In this document: positions 56,334 through 64,000 of the stretch, one piece after another
How the letters are laid out: each line of letters begins with the position of its first letter
How positions within the stretch are numbered: the first letter of the stretch is position 1
From: Plecoglossus altivelis
Lineage: Eukaryota; Chordata; Actinopteri; Osmeriformes; Plecoglossidae
Length of the DNA stretch: 64,000 nucleotides
Direction of reading: 5' to 3'
Assembly: GCA_036571765.1 (NCBI GenBank)
Contig: BROE01000010.1
Span: 10,012,601-10,076,600, forward strand
Notes under the pieces: generated by a model
Database searches by the model: none
What the model was told of the DNA's origin: nothing
Seen by the model: only the letters and a program-made list of their open reading frames with translations
Position numbers and translations under genes: made by a program

Positions 56334-59300
56334 AAAACATAAGCTTTTAAACACAAGCTTTTAAATGTGTCACTTTACTTTGTGCACCCTTTGTATTCAT
56401 ATTTACCATGTCTGCCCAGTAGAGGGCAATCTTACACCTTTTGTCACCACAGCCAGCAGGCTTAAGATGATGCTTGCTGTTTGCTGCTTTTCAAAGCTTT
56501 AGGCACATCATTGGTAGAACATTAGACTAGCATCAGATTAGCACCTCGATCTCCAGAAGCTAACTGTTTGCCCCTGTGTCCAGAAACCCCGGTCCACAGT
56601 GGGTCATCGTCTCCACTCCCCTTGACGCCAAGTAAGGAGGGCAGTGGGGTGTTCTCTGGTCTGGAGAGCTGCAGAAACAACGAGCTCAACGAGGTGAGAA
56701 CACCGCAGGCTAGGGACCTGAGGTGACAAGGCCGATTTCAGCGCTCGCGCCGTCTGAATGACACGCACCCCTCTGTGAAGTCTCTAGTCTACTCTAGTCT
56801 CTAGGGAACTGGACCTCAAAAAGCATTGTTCAGGCAGCTGTCGTCTCTCTTGTCAGCCCTGTGTTTGACTGTCTGTTGTAGGTGTTGAGCTGGAAGCTGA
56901 CTCCTGATAACTACCCCCAGAGTGATCAGCCCCCTCCGCCCTCCTACCTGTACGGCTCCCAGCACCTCCTCCGCCTCTTCGGTTGGTGTCCTCCACCGCG
57001 CCCTCCTCACCGACAAGCCTGACATCCGAAACATTGTCGCTCAACACGCTTGGATATATCCAAAGTCCTGTCTGTATTGAGAAATGAGCTTTGTAGTGCT
57101 TTGTTGCAGCTTGATCTTCGGTCTTCGCCCTTATGGTGCATGCCAGCCCTCTCAGACTGGGCCTGTGAGCTGTGTGTCTAGGCTAGCCCAGAGGGAGCAG
57201 CCCTAAGTAGCTCTCTCTTGTCTCTCCTCTGAACTAGTGAAGCTGCCCGAAATCCTTGGAAAGATGCACATTCCAGAGAAGAACCTCCGGGCCTTGGTCA
57301 AACACCTGGAGCTGTTCCTCAGGTAAGTCACCCCCACCACCCCCCTCCCCCCCTGCCCTTCCAAGCAAACCCAACCCAGCTTATGTTTGCCTGCCGTCTA
57401 GTCATCATTGCTCCAGCCGAGGGGCTGTCTCCACTCACCAAAAGTGTCTTATCTCCACCGACTAATTAGTGTTACCTCTGCTGTCATGATCGTCCTCCTG
57501 AAACTCAAGTTAGGCTAGCTCAGAACGGCACACGCAGAGGTGACATCAGAGTATGGGCTGCGCTAGTCTGTGGAAGGTTGGGGGAAGGAGGGAGGGAGGG
57601 GGAAAGGAGGAAGGGGGGAGCGCAGTATATATATATATATATATATGTAGAAGAAACAGAACTATATAACACATGCTGCCCTGAGATTCCAGTCATCCGT
57701 AGCTTAATTATGCAGTTCTTGGTCACCGTAGCTCTGTCCTCTCCAGGCTATTTGGACACGGCACACAATGCCTGTGTCAGCACTTGGCGTCCACAATGTG
57801 CTGGGTGTCTGGGGAGGTGCCACTGGCTGTAGCCTAGCATGACGATGCAGGGGGGAGAGCGGGGAGGAAGGGGGCGCAGGAGGGGGGAGCTGGGCGCGTC
57901 GGAGCTCATCAGTAGTGGGGGGAGTAGTCACCACTGAGACGGATCAGGTTTCAGAGAGGATGGCAGAGTAGCCTGGCGCTGGCCAAGCTGCATGTAGCGG
58001 GCATCGATCTGCTTACACACACACACACACACACAGACACAGACAGAGAGAAGTGGCTCACACACGCTTTTCGCCAATACAGTTAACAGAGCTGTCAGTA
58101 CGCACGCACACACACATCGTTTCTTAACAAGCCTCCCCTGAGGAGAATTACCTTGGGTGTGTAAGCACAGTGCTTTCAATATCATTAAGCAGGCACAGCC
58201 TAACTAGAATGCCAACAGTGTTTGTGAATACGTGCGTGTGTATTCGTTAGTTTCTTTTGCAGCGGGATTGTAAACTTTGCGGGGCTGCCGCGCTGCACGG
58301 AGTGTCTGCCTGAGCGGACGCCGACCACGTTTCTTTGTGGTGTGGTTTGAGGAGATGGCCGATTGAGGCGTCATTTGTCCCCGAGGTTTGATTTAGTGTG
58401 CGTCTGAGAGCGAGGGAGGGAGGGAGTAGGAGTGCGAGACCACATTAAAGTGCAGAAGATGAGTGGGCGTTACACAAGCCTCTGGCTCTAATCTTTAAAT
58501 CCAGCCCAACGATCTTCAGCTGGCCCCGAACCGAAGGGATTTATTTCTTCTCCTCTAATCAAACATGTGCAGTACCCCTGTCCAGCCGCCGCTGGCTGCT
58601 GTTGCACGGTGAAGGTGTTTGACAGCTTCTCATGGCAACTCTGCCGGGGTGGTCCTGTACACTTCTCTGGTTCCAGCCAGTCTCTGCTCTCTGTCTGTTA
58701 CCACACCTAGCAGGTGCAAGCGTGTTATTTCTCATGAAGGAGAGTTGTTTCCAGTTGAGGATGGCGTGGTCCGCTTGGAGCCGCACACCGTCTCGTCCAC
58801 CCCCCCTTGCAGGTCGCACTCCGTCCGGAAGTCAGGGCACAAAAGCCAACGTGGAGGGAGAATCATTTGTTGCCTGTTAAATCATTCTTAATTTCTCCTC
58901 TGATGAGGATAATTTGTTTGCAGTCAGATTAGGAAGCCGGTAGAGCTAAGATGAGATGGCAAGATTTAGGGGATTTGGCCAGGCAGCGGATACTAAGAAC
59001 ATTCCGGATTATTTTGCCCTGATTAGACGGGGAGATTTTCCTCTTCAGCTCTGCTGAGTTGGGTTTTTTAAGGCAAGTCTCTGGACAGCCCTCAGACTTC
59101 AGGCTGAAGAGGTTCCTGGGAGTAGGAGGGGGGGGGTGTTTCCTGCAGAACCTAGTTGACAATACTATGACGAGGGCCACAGGGACCGTGAGGGATGAGA
59201 GACTCCCCCCGACATCCTGGAGTGAAGGACGTGTGCTTGTCGTGTGTGTGTGGTTGTGCGGGGGGGCGGGGGGGGGCTCCTGTCGTTGTTTAGTACGGAT

Positions 59301-59681
59301 CTTAGATTTGGGGATTTTCCTGGAAAGACGTTTGGTCAGCCTCCTGCCCTCCCCCACACAACGTCAGGCTCATCCCCCAGGCCTGCGTTGCCCTTTTTGA
59401 TGTGTCATGTCCCCCAGAATCTTCGAAAAGTACACGCTTGGAGACCTCAAACCTTCATGACCTCAAACCTTACGTGAAACATTCTCTCCAACCACCTGAG
59501 GGCGGCAGCATAAAATTGTCCCTTAATTCACTTATTAAGCCTGTTGGTTCCGTTACCTCCATTTCTGCTCTCCTTCCCTAGGTTTCTGGCTGAGTTCCAT
59601 GAAGACTTTTTCCCCGAGTCTGCCTATGTGTCGGCCTCTGAGGCTCACTACAACATGAAGCATCCTCGACCTGTCTACTGA
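53333..59681 (+). CDS. msl3: MSL complex subunit 3 (chromo-barrel and MRG domain), complete 13-exon gene
   Basis: The coding sequence joins 53333-53431, 54154-54236, 54329-54424, 54612-54712, 54947-55047, 55176-55295, 55444-55604, 55723-55881, 55988-56277, 56584-56693, 56882-56981, 57238-57322 and 59582-59681: 1605 nt, 534 residues plus TGA (human MSL3 has 521). Residues 6 to about 90 form the chromo-barrel, with the aromatic cage Y30, F55, W58 and W62 intact. A basic and then acidic linker follows. The MRG domain is split in two parts (about 160-300 and 436-530) by a Ser/Pro-rich, basic insert. Family knowledge: MSL3 tethers the MOF-containing MSL complex to chromatin for H4K16 acetylation and acts in the nucleus. 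All introns are GT-AG with consistent phases. The first in-frame ATG gives MNSRGMKFKFH, aligning with human MSASEGMKFKFH. Confidence 0.97.
54154..54236 (+). CDS. msl3: msl3 coding exon 2 (residues 34-60)
   Basis: The acceptor TTTCAG|GTTGTT leads into VVDIVIGKDERGKRVSEYLI and HFNGWNR. Cage residues F55 and W58 are present. The donor is CGAAG|GTACAG, phase 2. Human has [20 protein letters not shown] followed by HFNGWNR. Confidence 0.96.
54329..54424 (+). CDS. msl3: msl3 coding exon 3 (residues 61-92)
   Basis: The acceptor TTACAG|TTGGGA leads into SWDRWAAEDHVLRDTDENRK, then LQRKLARKAVAR, completing the chromo-barrel with W62. The donor is CGCAT|GTGAGT. The exon is phase 2 at both ends. Confidence 0.96.
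54612..54712 (+). CDS. msl3: msl3 coding exon 4 (residues 93-126)
   Basis: The acceptor CATCAG|GAGGAG opens a basic patch (MRRKGWGKRRRCLPGVES), then an acidic stretch NEEDKEESGDA. It corresponds to the human STGRKKKRCRLPGVDS region. Basic patches next to chromo-barrels in this family contact nucleic acid. The donor is GCAT|GTAAGA, phase 1. Confidence 0.92.
54947..55047 (+). CDS. msl3: msl3 coding exon 5 (residues 127-160)
   Basis: The acceptor GATTAG|GTTTGA leads into a Ser/Asp/Glu-rich linker (SSSDHSDEDNSEDPESLKSE) equivalent to the acidic human SSSSDCSENKDEEISEESD. It is probably disordered and a good phosphorylation substrate. It ends AAGATG|GTAAGT, phase 0. Confidence 0.92.
55176..55295 (+). 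CDS. msl3: msl3 coding exon 6 (residues 161-200), start of MRG region
   Basis: The acceptor CATAAG|GAAGAA leads into an acidic/basic stretch and then [20 protein letters not shown] and NKRKK, matching human [20 protein letters not shown]. The donor AAGAAG|GTGCCA is phase 0, and the exon is 120 nt. The downstream open frame is intronic read-through. Confidence 0.95.
55444..55604 (+). CDS. msl3: msl3 coding exon 7 (residues 201-253), MRG domain
   Basis: The acceptor TCCCCAG|TTAGTG leads into [20 protein letters not shown], then FAINAAFSANERYRH and PHYVPPEK. This matches human [20 protein letters not shown]. The donor is AAGAA|GTGAGT, phase 2. Confidence 0.96.
55723..55881 (+). CDS. msl3: msl3 coding exon 8 (residues 254-306), MRG domain
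   Basis: The acceptor TCCACAG|TGAGGA leads into NEELCKEMVDGLRITFDFTL, then PMILLYSNEHAQFKKV and SSKFFLPI. This is the conserved MRG core. The donor is AGCAA|GTAAGA. Both ends are phase 2. Confidence 0.96.
55988..56277 (+). CDS. msl3: msl3 coding exon 9 (residues 307-403), basic/Ser-Pro insert
   Basis: The acceptor GGCAG|GACTCT opens a GC-rich exon encoding a low-complexity insert within the MRG region. It carries the short basic motifs TPKRRR, QSLRRSTRH and SPQPKRR, shared with human (TPKRRKAEPEA, LQSLRRSTRH, SPQPKRRQQ), and ends LPKFFLNLEK. The motifs look like nuclear localisation signals. The donor is AAGA|GTAAGA, phase 1. Confidence 0.95.
56308..56333. repeat. (CA)n microsatellite in msl3 intron 9
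   Basis: A CA run about 30 nt after the exon 9 donor. Confidence 0.92.
56584..56693 (+). CDS. msl3: msl3 coding exon 10 (residues 404-440)
   Basis: The acceptor TGTCCAG|AAACCC leads into [20 protein letters not shown], then GVFSGLESCRNNELNE. Human has [20 protein letters not shown]. The donor is AACGAG|GTGAGA, phase 0. Confidence 0.95.
56882..56981 (+). CDS. msl3: msl3 coding exon 11 (residues 441-473), MRG domain second part
   Basis: The acceptor TTGTAG|GTGTTG leads into VLSWKLTPDNYPQSDQPPPP and SYLYGSQHLLRLF. It matches human [20 protein letters not shown]. The donor is TTCG|GTTGGT, a valid GT but non-consensus at +3 to +5, phase 1. Confidence 0.95.
57238..57322 (+). CDS. msl3: msl3 coding exon 12 (residues 474-501), MRG domain
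   Basis: The acceptor AACTAG|TGAAGC leads into [20 protein letters not shown] and VKHLELFL, matching human [20 protein letters not shown]. The donor is CTCAG|GTAAGT, phase 2. It is followed by the longest msl3 intron (57323-59581). Confidence 0.95.
57625..57646. repeat. (TA)11 microsatellite in msl3 intron 12
   Basis: A perfect TA run after a GGA-rich stretch. Confidence 0.93.
58015..58035. repeat. (CA)n microsatellite in msl3 intron 12
   Basis: A perfect CA run followed by GACACAGACAGAGAGA. Confidence 0.9.
59582..59681 (+). CDS. msl3: msl3 terminal coding exon 13 (residues 502-534 and stop)
   Basis: The acceptor TCCCTAG|GTTTCT leads into [20 protein letters not shown], then EAHYNMKHPRPVY and TGA at 59679-59681. 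Human ends [20 protein letters not shown] followed by AHYSTKNPRAIY. This completes the MRG domain. Confidence 0.96.
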
Positions 59682-60034
59682 AGGGTCCTTGGCCCTGCCC
59701 AGGCCTCCTGTAGGACACCCAGCCTTGTTCCTGTCCTAGCTCCATGCCTCCTCACAGCCTACATGGAGACCATGGCACTGGCCTGCTCCTCCTGGAGCCG
59801 AACATGTCCGGACAGTTTTGGCCTTTTGGTTCCAACAATCAGAAGGCAGAGTATGTTTCTGGCTTCGCATGACCATCTTTTCCCCCGGTGAACCTCGATC
59901 TAGAACGACTTCACCGGCCCCCTCTGAGATGTGATGCTCGTTGACGCAACCTGCTTTTCCATGACGCTGCCTGTGTCCTGAGTCTGGCAACGGGAATGTT
60001 CAGGAGACATTCTCTCTCTCTCTCTCTCCGTCCA

Positions 60035-60066
60035 TCTGTCCCTAACTGTAAACAGTTAGGGACAGA
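60035..60066. repeat. 32-nt near-perfect palindrome in the msl3 3' UTR
   Basis: The arms TCTGTCCCTAACTGT (60035-60049) and ACAGTTAGGGACAGA (60052-60066) are exact reverse complements around a two-base AA centre. In RNA this would form a stem of about 14 bp with a minimal loop. The centre also reads TGTAAACA, which contains a forkhead-like GTAAACA. Confidence 0.95.
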
Positions 60067-60478
60067 GACCGTTCCAAAGCGTTGCCCACAAGACTCTTGG
60101 GATTCTGAGGGCTTCTTTTCCGATGCTCCGCTTCAACGTGAGGAATGACTGCGTGCGATCCTCTTTTTGAGTCCAAGGACCGTTTTGCATAAGACTGTGG
60201 AGGTCAGAGCAGTGACCACTGTATGCATGTTTTTGATTAAGATTTATTCATGATGTCCAACGTGTTGTAGAAAGCACAAGCCAGAAAGTGTGTGACCTCA
60301 TTAGCAAATTGTGATTGGCTAGTTTATCAGTCAATGAATGTAAAACAGATTTTGTTCACGTAGGGTTTGTCTGTTGACTTGTTCCATAACTGCGCTTGGA
60401 ATGACAGCACATTTGAGTTGGCTTGTCTCACAGCTGTTGTTTGACATGTAGCACTGTCAGTACAAAAAAAGGTCACAA

Positions 60479-60496
60479 AATAAATATTTTAATAAA
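60479..60496 (+). terminator. msl3: Two overlapping-range poly(A) signals for msl3
   Basis: AATAAA occurs at 60479-60484 and again at 60491-60496, with a GT-rich element just downstream. They lie about 800 nt after the msl3 stop on the same strand, the normal placing for the 3' end. Confidence 0.8.
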
Positions 60497-60515
60497 CCGA
60501 TTTTTGATTGTGTTT

Positions 60516-61690
60516 TATGTCATCGCTTTCAAAGGCCAGCTGTTTGGTTCCTTTAACCCAGTATATATGAGCTGGTGCACAGACTGGACCACAAGGTGGG
60601 AAAGGGGGTTGAGAGGGGGATGAATGTGCAGGCCTCTGCAGAGGGCTGTGTAATCCTTTCTGGGCACACAGTGTCCTCAGTCCTGCCTCTTGCTGGACCC
60701 TTCCCGCCATGCTGATTTATGGGGTACCAGAGATTCTGCCAACATGCAGTGCCAACCGCTGCTCCCTGAAGAAGCGCGCACAGCACTTTCCACTGGAGAG
60801 CCCTAATACGCACGCTTCGTTCTCTGAAGACAGGAAAAAGGTGACTGGCAGAAGACAAACACTTGAGATGATCTTGACTTTTGCGTGTTAGATGGATTGA
60901 GCAGAGTCTTGTAAGAGGCCCTTTGGAAATTCAACTAGGCCAGAGAAGTGTCTCCCCAATTGTGTTTTCAGAAGTACCCAGATAATTCACCAACACTTCA
61001 TGTAGCTGTCTTGTCCTAATCCCTTCATCTGGACACTGTGCAGATCAACACCTCTCAGAGCCATTGCAGACAGAAGAGGTTAACGTATTTGGGTCAAAGT
61101 ACCCAAATCGACTTCACACGAAGATGTATTTGTCATGTTAAAGTCGTTATTTCCCGGAATTTCAACCTTAAAGGATCATTTTTCATCTCCTCAAAGGTGT
61201 TTCAAATGGCTTTGTAGCACTTTCTCTGGAGATACTTGAGTCATACCTCTATTTGTCTGAAGTAGTAGTCCACAGTTTGCGTAAATGCTGTTCTGGAGCA
61301 GACTGCTTTTGTGAAGCCCTCCATAATAAAACTATGCTCTCAGCTCCAAGGAGGCCCGCTTCTATTCTCATAACCAGACTAAATGGGTTTAATGGTGTCC
61401 ACTAATGCCATTTGCAAGGGATGGAACCAGCGTGATGAAGCACTTAGAACCGGAACCTGAGCTTCGTGCTGTGGTCCGCTGCTATCGTATAGCCAACAGA
61501 GCTTAAGAGTTCAGGCATCTCCCAGCCGCACTGAATCGATTTCCGTCCCACCGTCTGTATCCACTTACACTTGATTCGATTCACCGAAGGGGTGGGATAT
61601 CACCTGAAGCGCCATATCTTCCTCGCACCTAACCCCCCGTAACCTCCCCCAGTCACTCTTTATCCCCTAGTCCTCCTCCCCTCACTACCC
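60516..61690. other. Intergenic region between msl3 and the next candidate gene
   Basis: No coding exon or RNA gene was recognised. It contains moderately GC-rich unique sequence. It ends in a strongly pyrimidine-rich segment (about 61620-61690) that could be a splice-acceptor tract or promoter-proximal sequence for the following exon. Confidence 0.5.
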
Positions 61691-61705
61691 AGTCGTTAGA
61701 GCGTC

Positions 61706-61944
61706 ATGGATGAGGATGGACCACGGAGGGACAACATGGAGACCAACCACGGCTGCGACGTCTCCGCGGTTAAACCCGCCAGGGGAGGTCTGGGCTCACC
61801 TGGCCTGGCCCAAGGCCCATCATCACCCAGTGCTGCGAAAAATCCCTCGCTGAGACGAGACCAGCATGTGGAAGAAACATCTCTCCTCTCCAGTGTGAGT
61901 GAGTCGGCTGTGGAATTCGAATGGCAGGAGCTAGAGCAAGACCA
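61706..61944 (+). CDS. Probable first coding exon of an unrecognised gene (partial)
   Basis: An ATG in good context (GTC before, G after) opens 79 codons plus two bases, ending at a consensus donor GACCA|GTAAGT. The peptide starts MDEDGPRRDNMETNHG, is acidic and Ser-rich, and ends ESAVEFEWQELEQD. I do not recognise the family. Directly upstream is a long pyrimidine tract ending CTACCCAG at 61692, so this may be exon 2 after a non-coding exon. The E-F-E-W-Q-E-L segment has the shape of a LIR/AIM (W-x-x-L with acidic flank), which is speculative. In human the next plus-strand gene after MSL3 is FRMPD4, but this peptide does not resemble the FRMPD4 N terminus I know. It could also be a chance ORF. 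Confidence 0.45.
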
Positions 61945-64000
61945 GTAAGTACACATGGCTTTTGTTATGAACCGACTTTGAAGATATTCTATTCAGATAT
62001 CAACCTCGACTTGGGTCAGCTTGTTTAGCTTTAGAATTATACTTCAGACCTATCGGGGTCAAGGGTGGTTGAAAATTCCTTCCTCCGGTGCACCTTGCTT
62101 GACTCCATCCAGATAGCACAGCTACTGCAAGCCCCTCTTGATCCGCACGGCTCAGATCAGCCCTCTCCCAGGGTATCGCTTCCAAATCCCCAATGGGCTT
62201 TAAACGCTGCTGCCGACCACCAAAGCTCTTACCACACATAGAAGCACGCACAGAAGACTGTGGTGTCACCGCGGAAGGGGGGGGGGGTCCACTGAGTGTC
62301 TGTCTCAGCAGGGGATGGTGGGGGGGGGACTCTGGGCTGTGGATCAAACACACGTACAGGGTCAGACAGTTAAGTGTGCCTGAGGTGTCGGAACAAGCCA
62401 TGGGATTTGGATTTCGCCCTGGCTGCTGTGTTAATGGCATCTGGTGAGGTTTACTACATGACATTCAATATCTCAAAAGATATACTAGATGATAATTCTG
62501 TAGGTGTAAAACTCTTATCAGGTACAGGCCTTTAAAAATGTTCTTTATGGGTGGATCTTCCAATGCATAAAAGCTTTTTAGGCACACAGTCTGAGACCTC
62601 TATCTAATCTAGTTTTGTCGGAAGCTCACATTTCATGCGAAAGCAGACCATTATCTTAACTCTGGGCGTGAAGGAGAGAAGCTGGAAAATCAACAGGATC
62701 TGGGGAAATGGGAGAATGACTGGAATCCATCACTTGATGCTACGCATGAAGCGGTTCCCCCTGAGCAAATGTGTATTCATATCTTCTCTGTCTCATCTTG
62801 TCTGGCCACAGATCTGGAGTCAGTGATCACCATTAATAGAGGCGTAGGTTGAGGAGAGCCACGCGTCGCAGGGGTTTACATATCCCATAGATCACCTCAC
62901 GCTCGCTGTATTCATCACAGGCCTATGGGAGCCCGAGGGAGTTCCAGCTTGTTTATAGACAGGGCGGCCTAGGCTGAGATGGACATGTTTGGTGTTTTGG
63001 AGTCGCAGGGCACGGCTGTTCATTAGATCATTCGTAATGAAAACATGAACGATCCCTCCAAAGGGCGGATGGGACAATGTAGATATATAATGTTGTACTG
63101 GGTCACAACATTGAGGGACTAAGCGTGTATGTCTCTGTTTTAATAGAGATCTGACTTGACCTCTCGTCATTCCCCACCGTTTGACTGGCACATTGATTTA
63201 AGCCAGGGGTGTCTAATGTGTGACAGCAGTTGATGTATGGATTTAAACAGTATCTTGTTATGGGGTGGATAATAGACAGGAGGCTGTGGTCCTTTTGGAG
63301 AGCGAATCCACAAGCATCGATTCAGTTATTGATCTATTTTATCCTCTTAAAAGTATCCTCTAATTGCAGGGATGTAACGGCATTCAGCACACTTTTCTCT
63401 AAGCTTACTGCCAGGCTTATCCTTTTCTTAGTGTAACTGTTTCTCAGTGTTGCTTTACGGATCTTTCGCTCCCTCCCTCTCCCTCCCTCCCTCGCCCCCT
63501 CTCTCTCTCTTTCTCTCTCTCCCTCCCTCACTCTCTCTCTCTCTCTCTCCCTCTCTCTCATACACACATAAACATGCTCTGCTCCATTTCTTTCAATTGC
63601 TGAGCCTGTTCATCTCTCTTGTATGCTCTCTATCCTCTCATTCTGTCCCAGTCCCATTCATTCACATGCATTCAAACACGCACGCACGCATTCACCCTTG
63701 TTTAATCAGCTTGCTTTGTACATGTTGTTGAACCGAAACGGATGATGTGACCGAGCAGTTTCAAAGAGATAAAGATGACTTGTCATCTGAAACCAAGTGG
63801 AGGGAAACAGTTAATGTTCTTTGCGCTGTATTTAAAGTCTAAAGAGGTTATGTTGGTCAGGAAAGCTTAAATCTGATTGGGCCATCTGGAGTTTGCCTGC
63901 TGGCAGGGATCATCCAGGTGAAGCGCTCTCCAGATGTGTGGATGGAGACCGCCTCGCCACCCATCCTCGCCGTCTCACACCGCTAACACCCAAGATTCCC
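61945..64000. other. Putative intron / unassigned sequence to the window end
   Basis: No exon could be supported. It has G-runs near 62278-62287 and 62320-62329 and a CT-rich tract at 63468-63562. A plus-strand frame is open from about 63907 to the window end after CTGGCAG, and in the phase that would fit the preceding donor. Its residues are not recognisable and the pyrimidine tract is weak, so I do not call an exon. Confidence 0.4.
63468..63562. repeat. CT/CCCT-rich simple repeat
   Basis: A polypyrimidine tract of CCCT and CTCT units near the right end. Confidence 0.9.

Larger units (their letters stand above)
59682..60515 (+). other. msl3: msl3 3' UTR
   Basis: About 830 nt run from the stop to just past two AATAAA signals. 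The UTR contains a CT run (60011-60028) directly followed by a 32-nt palindrome (60035-60066). A T/GT-rich stretch after 60500 (TTTTTGATTGTGTTTTATG) fits a cleavage downstream element. The extent is inferred from the signals. Confidence 0.75.

Noticed and set aside
63907..64000. Open plus-strand frame after CTGGCAG in the phase matching the exon at 61706
   Set aside because: It has a weak pyrimidine tract, an unrecognised peptide and truncation by the window end; the evidence is too thin for an exon call.
1..64000. Prokaryotic-style systems, CRISPR arrays, operons or viral genes
   Set aside because: The window is vertebrate chromosomal DNA with spliced genes; no CRISPR-like array (the 27-bp minisatellite has no spacers) or viral coding sequence was recognised.

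Overview
The window is vertebrate nuclear DNA, almost certainly from a ray-finned (teleost) fish. It holds two complete, multi-exon, single-copy vertebrate genes with canonical GT-AG introns and dense microsatellites, mostly (CA)n and (GA)n. There are no operons, Shine-Dalgarno sites or prokaryotic genes. The ARHGAP6 orthologue spans only about 41 kb here, against several hundred kb in mammals, which fits a compact fish genome. I cannot name the species.

Layout: (1) 1-8.25 kb is intergenic, with a polypurine block at 4.7-5.1 kb and an unexplained CpG-dense, promoter-like block at 5.5-5.75 kb. (2) 8.25-51.2 kb is ARHGAP6 on the minus strand. All 13 coding exons could be placed with consistent splice phases (927 codons plus stop). 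Exons 2-13 lie in the left 11 kb, exon 1 is far to the right, and intron 1 is 29 kb. (3) 51.2-53.3 kb is the divergent intergenic/promoter region between ARHGAP6 and MSL3, and carries a 209-bp tandem duplication. (4) 53.3-60.5 kb is MSL3 on the plus strand, with 13 coding exons (534 codons plus stop) and a 3' UTR ending at AATAAA signals. (5) 60.5-61.7 kb is intergenic. (6) From 61.7 kb there is a probable first coding exon of an unrecognised plus-strand gene that runs off the window.

ARHGAP6 is a RhoA-directed GTPase-activating protein acting at the actin cytoskeleton. MSL3 is the chromo-barrel/MRG subunit of the MSL histone H4K16 acetyltransferase complex. They are not functionally linked as far as I know; their divergent adjacency is ancient synteny, matching human Xp22.2. 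AMELX, which sits inside ARHGAP6 intron 1 in tetrapods, is not detectable here.

I found no new biological system. The points most worth checking are a stop-free, multiple-of-three ARHGAP6 intron that could be an exitron, a 124-nt ARHGAP6 intron containing (CAT)15, a 32-nt palindrome in the MSL3 3' UTR, an AUGA-overlapping upstream ORF in MSL3, the CpG/YY1/NRF1-like block at 5.5 kb, and the indel-rich 209-bp duplication that may be an assembly artefact.
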